Origin: a virus
Strand: one strand, 5' to 3'
DNA length: 30,814 nt
IMG/VR virus record: IMGVR_UViG_3300037493_006033
Span: 1-30,814 of that record
The translations under genes were made by a program, and so were the position numbers. Every line of letters starts with the position of its first letter. Position 1 is the first letter of the stretch. Positions 4,836-12,741 of this stretch are shown in pieces. The notes below the pieces were generated by a model. The model did not search any database. It was not told where the DNA came from and worked only from the letters and a program-made list of their open reading frames with translations.

Positions 4836-4910
4836 TTACTTACTATCGTAAGTGATGGCATCTTCTTTAACAATTGTCAAAGTGCCATCAGAAAGAATAT
4901 AATAAATCAT
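4836..4910 (-). CDS. 24-residue ORF enclosed by two terminators (candidate)
   Basis: ATG at 4908-4910, TAA at 4836-4838, product beginning MIYYILSDGTLTIVKEDAIT. The sequence is protein-like and ends 18 bp before the next terminator hairpin, a normal gene-terminator distance. However the ATG comes only 4 bp after the T-tract of the previous terminator and there is no ribosome-binding sequence in that T-run. It may be a tiny gene fed by read-through, or the interval may encode a short RNA. I keep it as a candidate only. Confidence 0.3.
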   Translation of the reverse strand: MIYYILSDGTLTIVKEDAITYDSK

Positions 4911-5137
4911 GAACAAAAAAAAAACAACACATCGTCATGACGATGTGTTGTAGAGCCCTGATTATCTCCTTGTCCGTAAAGCAGGATACAGCTAAGCGTT
5001 TGTATTCTCTCACGTGGATACGCATAAACTAAACGCGTGAGAGCACTCATCAAATGCACACTTGTTTCGTAGGGTGCATAGCCTGACACCAATCGATTGA
5101 TGTCATACAATAGAGAAACTACGCTTATAAGCAGCAT
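4907..5137 (-). CDS. Doubtful 76-residue ORF running through a terminator
   Basis: An open frame from ATG 5135-5137 (MLLISVVSLLYDINRLVSGY) to TGA at 4907-4909. The first part reads like protein (hydrophobic N-terminus, then ETSVHLMSALTRLVYAYPRE), but its last third is written by a 26-bp perfect palindrome and a ten-T tract that look like an intrinsic terminator, giving the tail THRHDDVLFFFCS. A gene rarely ends beyond its own terminator. A second frame through the same interval is also open, so the reading is not unique. The interval could be a short structured RNA instead, since it also has an 8-bp inverted repeat at 5007-5043. No family recognised. Confidence 0.3.
   Translation of the reverse strand: MLLISVVSLLYDINRLVSGYAPYETSVHLMSALTRLVYAYPRERIQTLSCILLYGQGDNQGSTTHRHDDVLFFFCS
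4915..4951 (-). terminator. Strong palindromic intrinsic terminator
   Basis: A perfect 26-bp palindrome at 4925-4950 (arms beginning CAACACATCG) is followed on the minus strand by ten T residues. It would close any minus-strand transcript from the 5137 side and lies inside the doubtful 76-residue ORF. Confidence 0.85.
5007..5043. repeat. 8-bp inverted repeat with 21-bp loop
   Basis: CTCTCACG at 5007-5014 and CGTGAGAG at 5036-5043 are perfect complements. The loop itself contains GGATACGC and AAACGCG words. It supports folding of a minus-strand transcript here. Confidence 0.4.
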
Positions 5138-5414
5138 CGGTAAGCATAGTCATAGCATAAGCAGAAGCACAAAGAAGCGCGTGTCTGAAGGGATGCCAGC
5201 ATTTTTGCTACCCCCGGACAGCAAAGCCTACCCCCCTACTTTTTAAAACCAGCCATATAGGTTCCCTTGTAGACGGATATAATGTAGTGTTGTTCAGTGC
5301 AGAGTAGGGTGTTGATAAGTTGGCAAATTGTTTTTATAAACAATTGTAAAATATATTGGGATATGAATTACTTTTATAGCAGGAATTTTTCTTTTATTTA
5401 ACACTAATAGAATA
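5138..5414. promoter_or_regulatory. Divergent control region between early-type and late modules
   Basis: Gene-free DNA between the last minus-strand and first plus-strand genes, where transcription of the two halves must diverge. It holds the copy of AGAAGCGCGTGTCT at 5173-5186, two related C-rich words (GCTACCCCC, GCCTACCCCCC) at about 5207-5237, a TATAAT box at 5278-5283 without a good -35 partner, and an inverted repeat at 5326-5345. TTG at 5344-5346 with TACTTTTA at 5369-5376 vaguely resembles the Bacteroidota TTG / TAnnTTTG promoter, but the spacing is longer than usual and the box is imperfect. Confidence 0.5.
5326..5345. promoter_or_regulatory. Operator-like perfect inverted repeat upstream of the late module
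   Basis: AATTGTTT-TTAT-AAACAATT, 8-bp arms around a 4-bp centre, 70 bp before the first plus-strand start. It is not followed by a T-tract, so a protein-binding site is more likely than a terminator. It touches the possible -33 element. Confidence 0.5.
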
Positions 5415-5771
5415 ATGGATCCTGTGGGCATGAGGTTGGACTTGTGTAGTCTACGGGGTTCATTAAAGAAATATATGGAACACTTAATTAAGGCAAAGAA
5501 ATTTTTGGGGTGTAATTCGGATTACATGAGTTTGATGGATCATTTGGACAGTGAGAGTTATTATTCGTCGTTGAAGGATCCGGATCTGGGGCTGTTGTGG
5601 CCATTTCTGACAGAGGTAGAGTTGATGCCTGGAGAGGTGGTAGAATATTGGGAGGTAAGAAGGGTGAGTTGGTTTGCGGGATATGTGTTGTTGTTTGAGA
5701 GTGTAGAGATGTTAAATGAGTATGTACGGTTACGGGAGCTAAAAGAGTTAAACAATCAAATAAAGAAGTAA
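5415..5771 (+). CDS. 118-residue unknown protein, first gene of the plus-strand module
   Basis: An acidic-to-neutral soluble protein, helical in its ends (LRGSLKKYMEHLIKAKKFLG near the N-terminus, EMLNEYVRLRELKELNNQIKK at the C-terminus) with an aromatic middle (VVEYWEVRRVSWFAGYVLLF). The ATG at 5415 follows an AT-rich leader with no Shine-Dalgarno site. It ends 1 bp before the next start, so the two are coupled. The DNA is noticeably G-rich on the coding strand, unlike the terminase and later genes. Function unknown. Confidence 0.65.
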   Translation: MDPVGMRLDLCSLRGSLKKYMEHLIKAKKFLGCNSDYMSLMDHLDSESYYSSLKDPDLGLLWPFLTEVELMPGEVVEYWEVRRVSWFAGYVLLFESVEMLNEYVRLRELKELNNQIKK

Positions 5772-5772
5772 G

Positions 5773-6027
5773 ATGAATGAAGAAGAATTAGACAAAATTT
5801 ACGAGAATTTGAAGGGCAGTTCTGATTATAAGTCAGAATTGGAGTGGTTGTATGATAATGGGACATTGACCTTAGAGGAGTATGAAAATTTGAGTATGGA
5901 GCTTTCGGAAGCTGGAAAAATAGTTCCGAAAGCTAACGAAAATCCGGTTGGAGGTGAGTATGTCCATAAGGATGTGAATTACACGAAACGGTCACCACTG
6001 GAAACTGTTCATCCGGATAAAGGATAA
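5773..6027 (+). CDS. 84-residue acidic unknown protein
   Basis: A small acidic protein. Residues 1-45 look like two helices with a turn (ELEWLYDNGTLTLEEYENLS resembles the short 'YDxGxITxxEYE' helix-turn found in many phage and SHOCT-like small proteins). The rest is extended and polar. The start follows the previous stop directly. A 62-bp gap with an AAGGATAAC word separates it from the next gene. No function assigned; an oligomerisation or protein-contact role is possible from the SHOCT-like pattern. Confidence 0.6.
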   Translation: MNEEELDKIYENLKGSSDYKSELEWLYDNGTLTLEEYENLSMELSEAGKIVPKANENPVGGEYVHKDVNYTKRSPLETVHPDKG

Positions 6028-6089
6028 GATTTAGGGATTCATGATTTCCAAGACGACACAGAAGGATAACAATTAAAAAAACGAGTTAT

Positions 6090-6674
6090 ATGAAAATTAC
6101 AAGGGTAAAAATGCTAGATAATGGTCTGAAGGGCTTAGAAATCTGGTTTGACAAGAATGAGGACCGCGGAGGTCTGACATTTACGAATTCGTATCATGTG
6201 AAAGTTCGGGTACCGGTGAACAGTTATTTGCGTGGGGCGTTCCATTCTTTGGAGCGAGATTTTGCGAAGTTGCTGGGGTTAACGGAGACGGTGAATTTCA
6301 GTACAGTTCTTGACGTGAGTTATCGCAAAGGCGAAGGCGTAGTTCTTGGGGGCAGGGTGAGTGTAGGTAGCTGGGGTGAGTATGGGGCCAAGACGATGTT
6401 TGTAGGTCAGGACAATGAGTATCCGAATTACGAGAAGCTGGAGGGTTTTTGTTCGGAGTTGATTGATTTAACGAACAAGTGGATGGTAGAGAGTACTGGT
6501 ATCAATTCAAAGCAGATGTTAATGGATTTCCGGGAATTCGGAAAAGAGAATATGAAATTAGCGTTAGCGGATTATGACTTTGACAGTATGAGTCCGGAAG
6601 ATGCTACGGCAAAAGCGATGGAATTGTTGGAGAAACAAGGAGCAGTAATAATGATGCAAGATGATGCATTTTAA
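6090..6674 (+). CDS. 194-residue unknown protein upstream of the nuclease
   Basis: A beta-rich N-terminal two thirds (MKITRVKMLDNGLKGLEIWF, then YHVKVRVPVNSYL and VSYRKGEGVVLGGRVSVG) followed by a helical, Met- and acid-rich C-terminus ending MMQDDAF. The acidic tail ending in Phe is like the protein-interaction tails of ssDNA-binding proteins, and the beta-rich body could be an OB fold. Its place directly before a PD-(D/E)XK nuclease, with which it overlaps by 14 bp, would suit a recombination or replication partner such as an annealing or ssDNA-binding protein. This is inference; no diagnostic motif was seen. Confidence 0.65.
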   Translation: MKITRVKMLDNGLKGLEIWFDKNEDRGGLTFTNSYHVKVRVPVNSYLRGAFHSLERDFAKLLGLTETVNFSTVLDVSYRKGEGVVLGGRVSVGSWGEYGAKTMFVGQDNEYPNYEKLEGFCSELIDLTNKWMVESTGINSKQMLMDFREFGKENMKLALADYDFDSMSPEDATAKAMELLEKQGAVIMMQDDAF

Positions 6675-7416
6675 TACTGGAGTAATAAGAAAGGATCCTG
6701 AGCATATTTACTATAATGCTCAGGGTTCTATTTTAAAGGGCGTGAGTGGAATATTGAAGCTGATACAGGAGCCTTTTGACGGGAATGGTATCAGCAGGAA
6801 TATAGCGATTTCGAAGTTAAAGGGGAGTGGCGAGCGAATGACAAGTGCTTCTATTGACAGGGTGAGTCAGGAGATACAGGCTGGGTGGAAAGGCTACGGT
6901 ATAGAGCGGGCCAATATGGGAACTGTTTTCCATGAAGAGATGGAGAATTTTATAAAATTCGGCACTACTAATGGAATTCACAAGAAGTTGGTGGAGGCGG
7001 TTTACTTGACATACTTCAGGGATTTCTACCGGAATTATGCTGAGGTGATATTAAGTGATGGAACGACACTTGCGGGAACGGCAGATGTATTGAGTAGTCA
7101 TAGTTCAAAGCAGCAGGACTTTATTCATATCCGGGATTACAAGACGAATAAGGAGAAGCCTGTTAACGATGTTAATGCTAAGGCAAAGAATAAGTTTATG
7201 TTGTCTCCTGTGGACTATATGCTGGACAATAAGTATAATTATTACTGTCTACAACAGAGCATCTATGCGTACTTGTTAACGTTGATGGGATATAAAATTG
7301 GGAGTATATCATTAATTTGGGTACATTTAGAGAGTGGTCATCATGAGCGAGTAGATTTACCGTTTATGTACGAGGAAGCAAAGAAGTTGGTACAATTTGC
7401 AAAAACGGTAAACTGA
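6661..7416 (+). CDS. PD-(D/E)XK superfamily nuclease (RecB/Cas4-like)
   Basis: A 251-residue protein with the full motif set of the superfamily. There is GTVFHEEMENF at 88-97 (His91 and Glu92/93), LAGTADVL at 137-144 (Asp142 as the first metal ligand), and IRDYKTNK at 157-164 (Asp159 and Lys161, the D-x-K core). QQSIYAYLL at 198-206 supplies the Q-x-x-x-Y helix (Gln199/Tyr203 region). Members are metal-dependent exo- or endonucleases in recombination, repair or genome processing, and crAss-like phages commonly encode one. Position just before the packaging genes suggests recombination or DNA-end processing. The start overlaps the previous gene by 14 bp and the stop overlaps the next start (TGATG). 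Confidence 0.88.
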   Translation: MMHFNTGVIRKDPEHIYYNAQGSILKGVSGILKLIQEPFDGNGISRNIAISKLKGSGERMTSASIDRVSQEIQAGWKGYGIERANMGTVFHEEMENFIKFGTTNGIHKKLVEAVYLTYFRDFYRNYAEVILSDGTTLAGTADVLSSHSSKQQDFIHIRDYKTNKEKPVNDVNAKAKNKFMLSPVDYMLDNKYNYYCLQQSIYAYLLTLMGYKIGSISLIWVHLESGHHERVDLPFMYEEAKKLVQFAKTVN

Positions 7417-7601
7417 TGGAAAAGGAAATTCTTGAATTTATAGAAGCTGTAGCAGAGATGAGAAAATTACAGCAATCATTTTATGGTTCTGTTTACGGCA
7501 CCGTAGAGCGGAGTAATTTTTTAAATTACTCTAAGGCGAAAGAGAAACAGGTGGATGCGATGATCAAAGAATTATCTTCAGGCCAAACAAAATTGTTATA
7601 A
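7416..7601 (+). CDS. 61-residue helical unknown protein
   Basis: A short, almost fully helical, charged protein (MEKEILEFIEAVAEMRKLQQ, then YSKAKEKQVDAMIKEL). It is joined to both neighbours by stop-start overlaps (TGATG before, TAATG after), so it is translated as part of the nuclease operon. The pattern 'AxxxEKxVDxxIxEL' is common in small phage proteins of unknown role. No function assigned. Confidence 0.65.
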   Translation: MEKEILEFIEAVAEMRKLQQSFYGSVYGTVERSNFLNYSKAKEKQVDAMIKELSSGQTKLL

Positions 7602-8161
7602 TGCTATTTACGATAAACGAAAAGGGGGTGTTGTTACACCCGGAAGCAGTGAAATTGGAACCGGTGTTGAAAAAACTTTCAGCGCCGGATCTTCTTTTTT
7701 TGATATTGGTGTACGACTATGATTCACCCTATAAGCAGCTTCCGGAGCTTCAGAAGAAATTGACATCTTCTCGTCGGTGCTATGATAATGATGACTTCGT
7801 AGGTCACATTAAGAGGTTAGGGAAAGCTATTGATGCCTACAATGGACTGCAGTATGATATACGTCGGGAGACGATAAAGAACTATCAAGCCAAGATAGCG
7901 GGGTTGAACATTCAGTTAATGGCTACTGATAGCACTTTAGATATAAAAAAGTTTCATGAGGCGATAGATTTTTTGACCAAGACGAGTTTACGATTACAGA
8001 AGGATTTGGTATTAGAAGAAGTGAGTGCGCTTGACGGTATTGGAGAAGATGCTTCTTTTTTAGAGAAATGGGCTGACAACAAAAGGAGATTTAAGAGTGA
8101 TCAGAAATCTATTGATTTAATTCGAAATAGAAAAGACCTAGCACATGAGCCAGAAAAGTAG
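7601..8161 (+). CDS. 186-residue helical protein, candidate small terminase subunit
   Basis: A mostly helical protein with a hydrophobic helix near residues 25-40 (LSAPDLLFLILVYDYDSPY), a central amphipathic part, and a charged C-terminus. I see no clear helix-turn-helix. Its size and its place two genes before TerL suit a small terminase subunit, which normally is a helical oligomer of 150-200 residues, but small subunits are too divergent to name from sequence. Note DAYNGLQYDIRRETIKNYQAK near residue 80, which reads as coiled coil. The end overlaps the next ORF by 17 bp; the stop is TAG. Confidence 0.6.
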   Translation: MLFTINEKGVLLHPEAVKLEPVLKKLSAPDLLFLILVYDYDSPYKQLPELQKKLTSSRRCYDNDDFVGHIKRLGKAIDAYNGLQYDIRRETIKNYQAKIAGLNIQLMATDSTLDIKKFHEAIDFLTKTSLRLQKDLVLEEVSALDGIGEDASFLEKWADNKRRFKSDQKSIDLIRNRKDLAHEPEK

Positions 8162-8348
8162 ACCGTTTTCATATCCTACATATTATGTAAAAAAGCTTTC
8201 CGATTTTTTTGAAAATAAAATTATAATAGAAGCTGAATGCAAACAACCAATTGCAAAAAATAATATGCAGCATCATATCGAAAGAGTCATTTATGCTCCT
8301 GGCATTGAATTGGTTTTTTCTACAGATAATACTTTTCCGGAAGACTGA
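8145..8348 (+). CDS. 67-residue unknown protein between candidate TerS and TerL
   Basis: A small Tyr/Phe- and Lys-rich protein (SYPTYYVKKLSDFFENKIII) whose frame overlaps the previous gene by 17 bp and ends in a TGATG overlap with TerL. The tight packing argues that it is translated. There is no later useful start, since the next Met is at residue 41. Function unknown. Confidence 0.5.
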   Translation: MSQKSRPFSYPTYYVKKLSDFFENKIIIEAECKQPIAKNNMQHHIERVIYAPGIELVFSTDNTFPED

Positions 8349-10447
8349 TGGCTTTTGACTTTAAATACATTCCAATAATAAAACAGAAGGGATTTTGTCC
8401 CAACCCTATTGCTATTCATGGAATTCCTCCACATGCAGATTCTCGTGCTAACAAAAAAGTTATCGGTACTATTCCATGGGAGAACTTCTGGAATGAACAA
8501 ATTCATTATTTGATCAATGGGTATGAAACAGGTGGGCAATTTATTACACCAAATTTTTATTGGTATCTTAACTATTGCCCAATTGCTACTATTGGCAGGG
8601 GCTACCATTTACCGGACTATGTAGATTTTGACAAAGAATATTTTGATCGCTATGCATATGCTAAAAGCATCAATTGGGGAACTCTGGATCTAAAAAAGCG
8701 AAGAGGTGGACTTTCAGAGAAGGCGGCAAAAGGAATTCTTGGTTATGGCATGTATATGAGTGCTGAGAAGTATCAGTGTGGTTTAGCTGCCGGACTAGAT
8801 GATTATGTAGTAGATATGCGTACTAAGTTCAGGGAGCTGAATACACTTTTACCGCCGGAACTTCGAATAAGATTTAAGCTTTCAGATACAGATGATTTGA
8901 TTATCTCAGGATGGAAAGAGAATGGTGATCCACAGGGGAGTCAGAATACGATGTATTGCAGAACGATGTTTAACAATCCCAATGTATTCAAAGGGAAATT
9001 TATGAATGATGTTCTTTATGAGGAAGCGGGAGAATTTAAATTTTTGTTAAAGGGTTTTTCTGCTACCAATGCCGGATTGAAAGTAGGTCTCAAGAGAGAA
9101 GGAACACCAATTGTCTATGGAACTTCAGGAAAGTCAGGATCAAAAGATTTTCGAGCTATGATCAAAGATGCAGAGCATTATCAGCTACTGTACAATTTTA
9201 TGCCAGGCTATCGGTTAATGGTTTCAGGTTTTGTAGGCAGTAAAAATGCAAGCGGGGAATTGGATGAAGTAGTTCCAAATATCGATGCTTTACAAAAAGA
9301 GCAAGGTTTATCAAGAGAACAGGTGCTAGGTTGTGAGGATGTAGAAACGAATGATACTCGTATTGCAGCAGAGCGACTAGCGTTAAAGAAAGCAGAAAAC
9401 CCGGATTTGTACTTGGAGCACTTTTTAGATTTTCCAAGAACAGAATCAGAAGCTTTGATGTCTATCGCTAGTAATAATTTTGACAAAGAGGCTATAGCGG
9501 ACCAGCAATCATTTCTGATGCGCCAGAAGTACCCTCTTTATTCAAAGGTTGTTTTGGAATATCAGAAAAATGAAGATGGTACTATTGGAGCTAATCCAAC
9601 GGTGATTATGCGAAATGCGGTAGATACGGATAGGGATGAGAATATCGTTTTCGTAAGAAAGGGAGCAGAAATTTCTTTGAACAGCCAGGGGTACAAAAAT
9701 GCATATACTAGCGGCGGTGACTCTTACGATCAAGACAGCGCACTTACAAGTAAATCTTTAGGTGCTTATGTGGTACTGGCAAGAAGCGGGCACCCATATA
9801 AGAACCTTCTGGGACATTCAATTTCTCACAAACGTATTCCGGTATTACTTATCAGGAACCGTCCAAGAAGGAAAGAGGTATTTTACGAAAACTGCTTAAA
9901 AGCTTCTATTTATTTCAATGTCAATGGATTGACATTGTTTGATGCAGGAAAACCATTAGTGATCGAGCATTTTAAAACTTTTGGCGGTCGAAAGTATTTA
10001 GCACCACGGCCATTATCTTTTGAGAGCGAGGACAGCAACCAGCGGCATGATTATGGAATGTTGATGACCGGTGGCCGTCGAAGTAAGCCACAAATGATCT
10101 CTTTGCTTCAGACGTATGTTTTAGATGAACTTGATGAATGTGTGTTTCCTCAGATTGTAGATGGCTTTGCTAATTACAATGAAGTGGAAGATGATTCCGA
10201 TTGGGATGAAATTGACGCTATGGGGTTAGGTGTAGCTTGTGATATTGACAGAAAGATATTAAAGAGTAAAAAGGAAGAAAAGACAGATACCGGAGAACAG
10301 GAGTATGTTTATAACCCTACTAGCCAGACGTTCGATTTACGGTTAAGTCATGAGTTAAAAAAAGACAGAACTGAAAATTCAGGTCAAAAAAGAGAGGTTA
10401 CTCCTAATGATATATTTTTAAATTTATTAAATAGTGGACAAGTGTAA
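8348..10447 (+). CDS. terL: Large terminase subunit
   Basis: A 699-residue packaging motor, ATPase plus nuclease. The N-terminal ATPase has a Walker-A-like KKRRGGLSEKAAKG at 116-129, a Walker-B-like hydrophobic strand with acidic pair (NDVLYEEAGEF, 220-230) and a coupling motif GTSGKSGSKDF at 258-268. The C-terminal RNase-H-like nuclease has its first acidic strand at GGDSYDQDS (456-464) and the last acidic motif at EDDSDWDEIDAMGL (614-627). The length fits crAss-like TerL. The protein docks on the portal, hydrolyses ATP to move DNA into the prohead and cuts the concatemer. The start overlaps the upstream stop (TGATG) and the portal gene follows about 20 bp later. The Walker A is atypical (no GKS/T), as is usual in this group. 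Confidence 0.93.
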   Translation: MAFDFKYIPIIKQKGFCPNPIAIHGIPPHADSRANKKVIGTIPWENFWNEQIHYLINGYETGGQFITPNFYWYLNYCPIATIGRGYHLPDYVDFDKEYFDRYAYAKSINWGTLDLKKRRGGLSEKAAKGILGYGMYMSAEKYQCGLAAGLDDYVVDMRTKFRELNTLLPPELRIRFKLSDTDDLIISGWKENGDPQGSQNTMYCRTMFNNPNVFKGKFMNDVLYEEAGEFKFLLKGFSATNAGLKVGLKREGTPIVYGTSGKSGSKDFRAMIKDAEHYQLLYNFMPGYRLMVSGFVGSKNASGELDEVVPNIDALQKEQGLSREQVLGCEDVETNDTRIAAERLALKKAENPDLYLEHFLDFPRTESEALMSIASNNFDKEAIADQQSFLMRQKYPLYSKVVLEYQKNEDGTIGANPTVIMRNAVDTDRDENIVFVRKGAEISLNSQGYKNAYTSGGDSYDQDSALTSKSLGAYVVLARSGHPYKNLLGHSISHKRIPVLLIRNRPRRKEVFYENCLKASIYFNVNGLTLFDAGKPLVIEHFKTFGGRKYLAPRPLSFESEDSNQRHDYGMLMTGGRRSKPQMISLLQTYVLDELDECVFPQIVDGFANYNEVEDDSDWDEIDAMGLGVACDIDRKILKSKKEEKTDTGEQEYVYNPTSQTFDLRLSHELKKDRTENSGQKREVTPNDIFLNLLNSGQV

Positions 10448-10468
10448 AAAATTCCTATTTTTGTGAAC

Positions 10469-12724
10469 ATGATAAAAGTCGATGTACAAACAACTCCACC
10501 GGTTTACTTTCCGGGATTTAAAATGTACGATGAGCCACCAGAAGGTCAATCAATAGAATCTTATCAAAAATTTTTATGCCAATCGGCAATTTCATATGCC
10601 ATTCATCGGTACAATAGTTTGCGGAATTACCAACTGCTAAAGATCAATCAGCTTTACAATTCTTTTAATGGACTGATTAATGAAAAACAATTCTCTTATA
10701 TCGATCAGACTTATGGCAAAGACAACCTTGTAAGATATAAGGATTACAGATTAGCAAGGACAAAAATTGAACTGCTCACAGGAGAATGGCTTACGCGAGA
10801 GAGATACAACAAAGTAAAATCCATCAATCCTGATGCAGAGACTTCTCTATACAATGATTTTTCTTTCCAAGTAGGGTTAAAACATGCAGGTCCGGAACTT
10901 CAGAAGCTACGTCAAAATGGGGTGAATGTTCTTCCTGGAATGGAGCCAATGGATATCGATGATGAAAGTATTTTTGAGATGCTTTCAACAAAAAGAAAGT
11001 CGTCTGTAGTGATGCAGTATCTTTTAGATAAAGGAATTAATTCTGAGCGAGTATGGACAAAATTAGCAAATACGTTTACTGATACTGCTATTGCTGCAGA
11101 AGCATTTTTTAAGACAGAGTTAGATTCTGCCGGTTATGCACGAGCAAGAGAAGTTGATCCTAGAGAAGCTTTATTTGAAGAATCAGAAAGAGATCCTTTT
11201 TTACAACGATCACCATATCTAGGAGAGCGCAGAATGCAGTTTATCCATGATATAGTAGCGCAGGAAGGACTAACGGAAGATGAGTACAAGATACTTACAA
11301 GTGAAATGGAGACGGCTAGATCATCCTCATTATCATCTACTACACAAATGCGGAGAAATGGGTATCAGTATCTAAACAAACAACTGGCTATTGAAACCTG
11401 GCACTTAGAGTGGATGGCAGTAAAACCATTGTTCATTATTGAAAAGCCTGACAAGATTGGTGGAACACAAAAGAAAATGCTTGGCGATAAGTATTACAAT
11501 GATAATCGATCACAGATAGAAAAGGACGTAAAAAAGGGGAAATACAAAATTAGAAGTTATCCTCTTGCTTATGTTTGGGAAACGAGTCTTTATGGAAGAA
11601 ATGTGTTCAAGGGAATGTGTGAAAAGAGAAATCAGATAAGAGATACAAGCAATCCATTCCTTTGCGAATTTTCATATTCCGGACTTTTATTCAGAACTCA
11701 TGATGGCGTTCGTGTATCTATTATGAATACATTAGATCATGTAGGAGAATTGTATAATATCACGATGCTACATATTCGACGAGAATTGAATAAAGCAAAA
11801 GGAAAAGGTATTGCTTACGATAGAGCTTTTTTACCCGAAGGAAAAAGAATAGAAGATGTTATTAGTAGAATGATTAATGATGGAGTTATCGATGTTGATA
11901 CCTCTACAGATAAAGCTCAATTTGCCGGCGGTGCTGTATTAGCGAATATGTTAAAAGAGTTTGATCTTGGCTTATCAAATAGCTTTCAGCAATTGATTAT
12001 GTTGAAGCAAGAATTAGAAAGAACAACAGATGTACTTACCGGAATTAGTAATTCACGACAAGGGCATACACCTGCATCCATGACAGCTACTAATGCTGTA
12101 AATCAAATTGCGGTAAGCCGCACTTCTACGGAATATTTATTCCATATGCATCATGAATTCTGTAAAAATGTAGTCATGAAATTCATGAAATGCTTACAGA
12201 TATCTTATGGTTATTATCATCAAGATGAGGCAAAGCGTTTACTTGGAGATAAGGCTGCGATGTTTTTGAATGAAATCAAATCAATGTCTTTAGAAACTTT
12301 TGATCTTGAAATTACCGATGGTCGTCAGGAGACAGAGATTCGTCAGATGATGAGAGAATGGTTCCCACAAGCAATCAATACAAAAGAGATGCGTGTAGTA
12401 GATGCGATGGAAGCTTCTCTTGCCGGGACCATAGATGAAGCCATTGGTATTGCTAAAAAAGGTTGGGAATTAATAAAAAAGAATGAATCTGAAAATGCGC
12501 AGATGAATAACCAGGCGAAAAACGAGCAAGTGCAAACTATCCAAGCAGCGCAAAAGGATAATTTACAAGAAGAACGAAAATTCAAAGCCTTTATGGAAAT
12601 GCTTAAATATCTGCTAGAGTCTGGTAAGATTACACAGGAAGCGATGAATGAGTATTCTATTATGGCAGAGCAGTTAATGCAAGCTGGTCCTGAGGCGCAA
12701 CCACAACAAGCGCAAATTCAATAA
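10469..12724 (+). CDS. Portal protein
   Basis: About 751 residues. It forms the dodecameric ring at one capsid vertex through which DNA enters and leaves. Support comes from its place right after TerL, its length, and a portal-like body: an N-terminal clip/wing region with LLTGEWLTRERYNKVKSINP near residues 100-120, and a C-terminal helical region with DVLTGISNSRQGHTPASMTA followed by a long helix, which is the pattern of the portal stem and crown. The C-terminus is Gln-rich (QPQQAQIQ), a crown-barrel-like tail. I prefer ATG 10469; a GTG at 10463 adds two residues. A TATTTTTG word at 10456-10463 resembles the Bacteroidota -7 box but has no good -33 partner. Confidence 0.87.
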   Translation: MIKVDVQTTPPVYFPGFKMYDEPPEGQSIESYQKFLCQSAISYAIHRYNSLRNYQLLKINQLYNSFNGLINEKQFSYIDQTYGKDNLVRYKDYRLARTKIELLTGEWLTRERYNKVKSINPDAETSLYNDFSFQVGLKHAGPELQKLRQNGVNVLPGMEPMDIDDESIFEMLSTKRKSSVVMQYLLDKGINSERVWTKLANTFTDTAIAAEAFFKTELDSAGYARAREVDPREALFEESERDPFLQRSPYLGERRMQFIHDIVAQEGLTEDEYKILTSEMETARSSSLSSTTQMRRNGYQYLNKQLAIETWHLEWMAVKPLFIIEKPDKIGGTQKKMLGDKYYNDNRSQIEKDVKKGKYKIRSYPLAYVWETSLYGRNVFKGMCEKRNQIRDTSNPFLCEFSYSGLLFRTHDGVRVSIMNTLDHVGELYNITMLHIRRELNKAKGKGIAYDRAFLPEGKRIEDVISRMINDGVIDVDTSTDKAQFAGGAVLANMLKEFDLGLSNSFQQLIMLKQELERTTDVLTGISNSRQGHTPASMTATNAVNQIAVSRTSTEYLFHMHHEFCKNVVMKFMKCLQISYGYYHQDEAKRLLGDKAAMFLNEIKSMSLETFDLEITDGRQETEIRQMMREWFPQAINTKEMRVVDAMEASLAGTIDEAIGIAKKGWELIKKNESENAQMNNQAKNEQVQTIQAAQKDNLQEERKFKAFMEMLKYLLESGKITQEAMNEYSIMAEQLMQAGPEAQPQQAQIQ

Positions 12725-12741
12725 CTATAAAAATTCACAAA

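Noticed and set aside
4778-4873. Upstream extension of the 76-residue gene to a start at 4873
   Set aside because: It would require translation through a terminator hairpin and its ten-T tract at 4788-4818; a good ATG follows at 4775-4777.
10456-10463. TATTTTTG as a Bacteroidota promoter for the portal gene (a second copy at 18654-18661)
   Set aside because: The -7 type word is present but no TTG element stands about 20 bp upstream at either place, and the first would leave almost no leader before the start codon. I mention it only as a resemblance.
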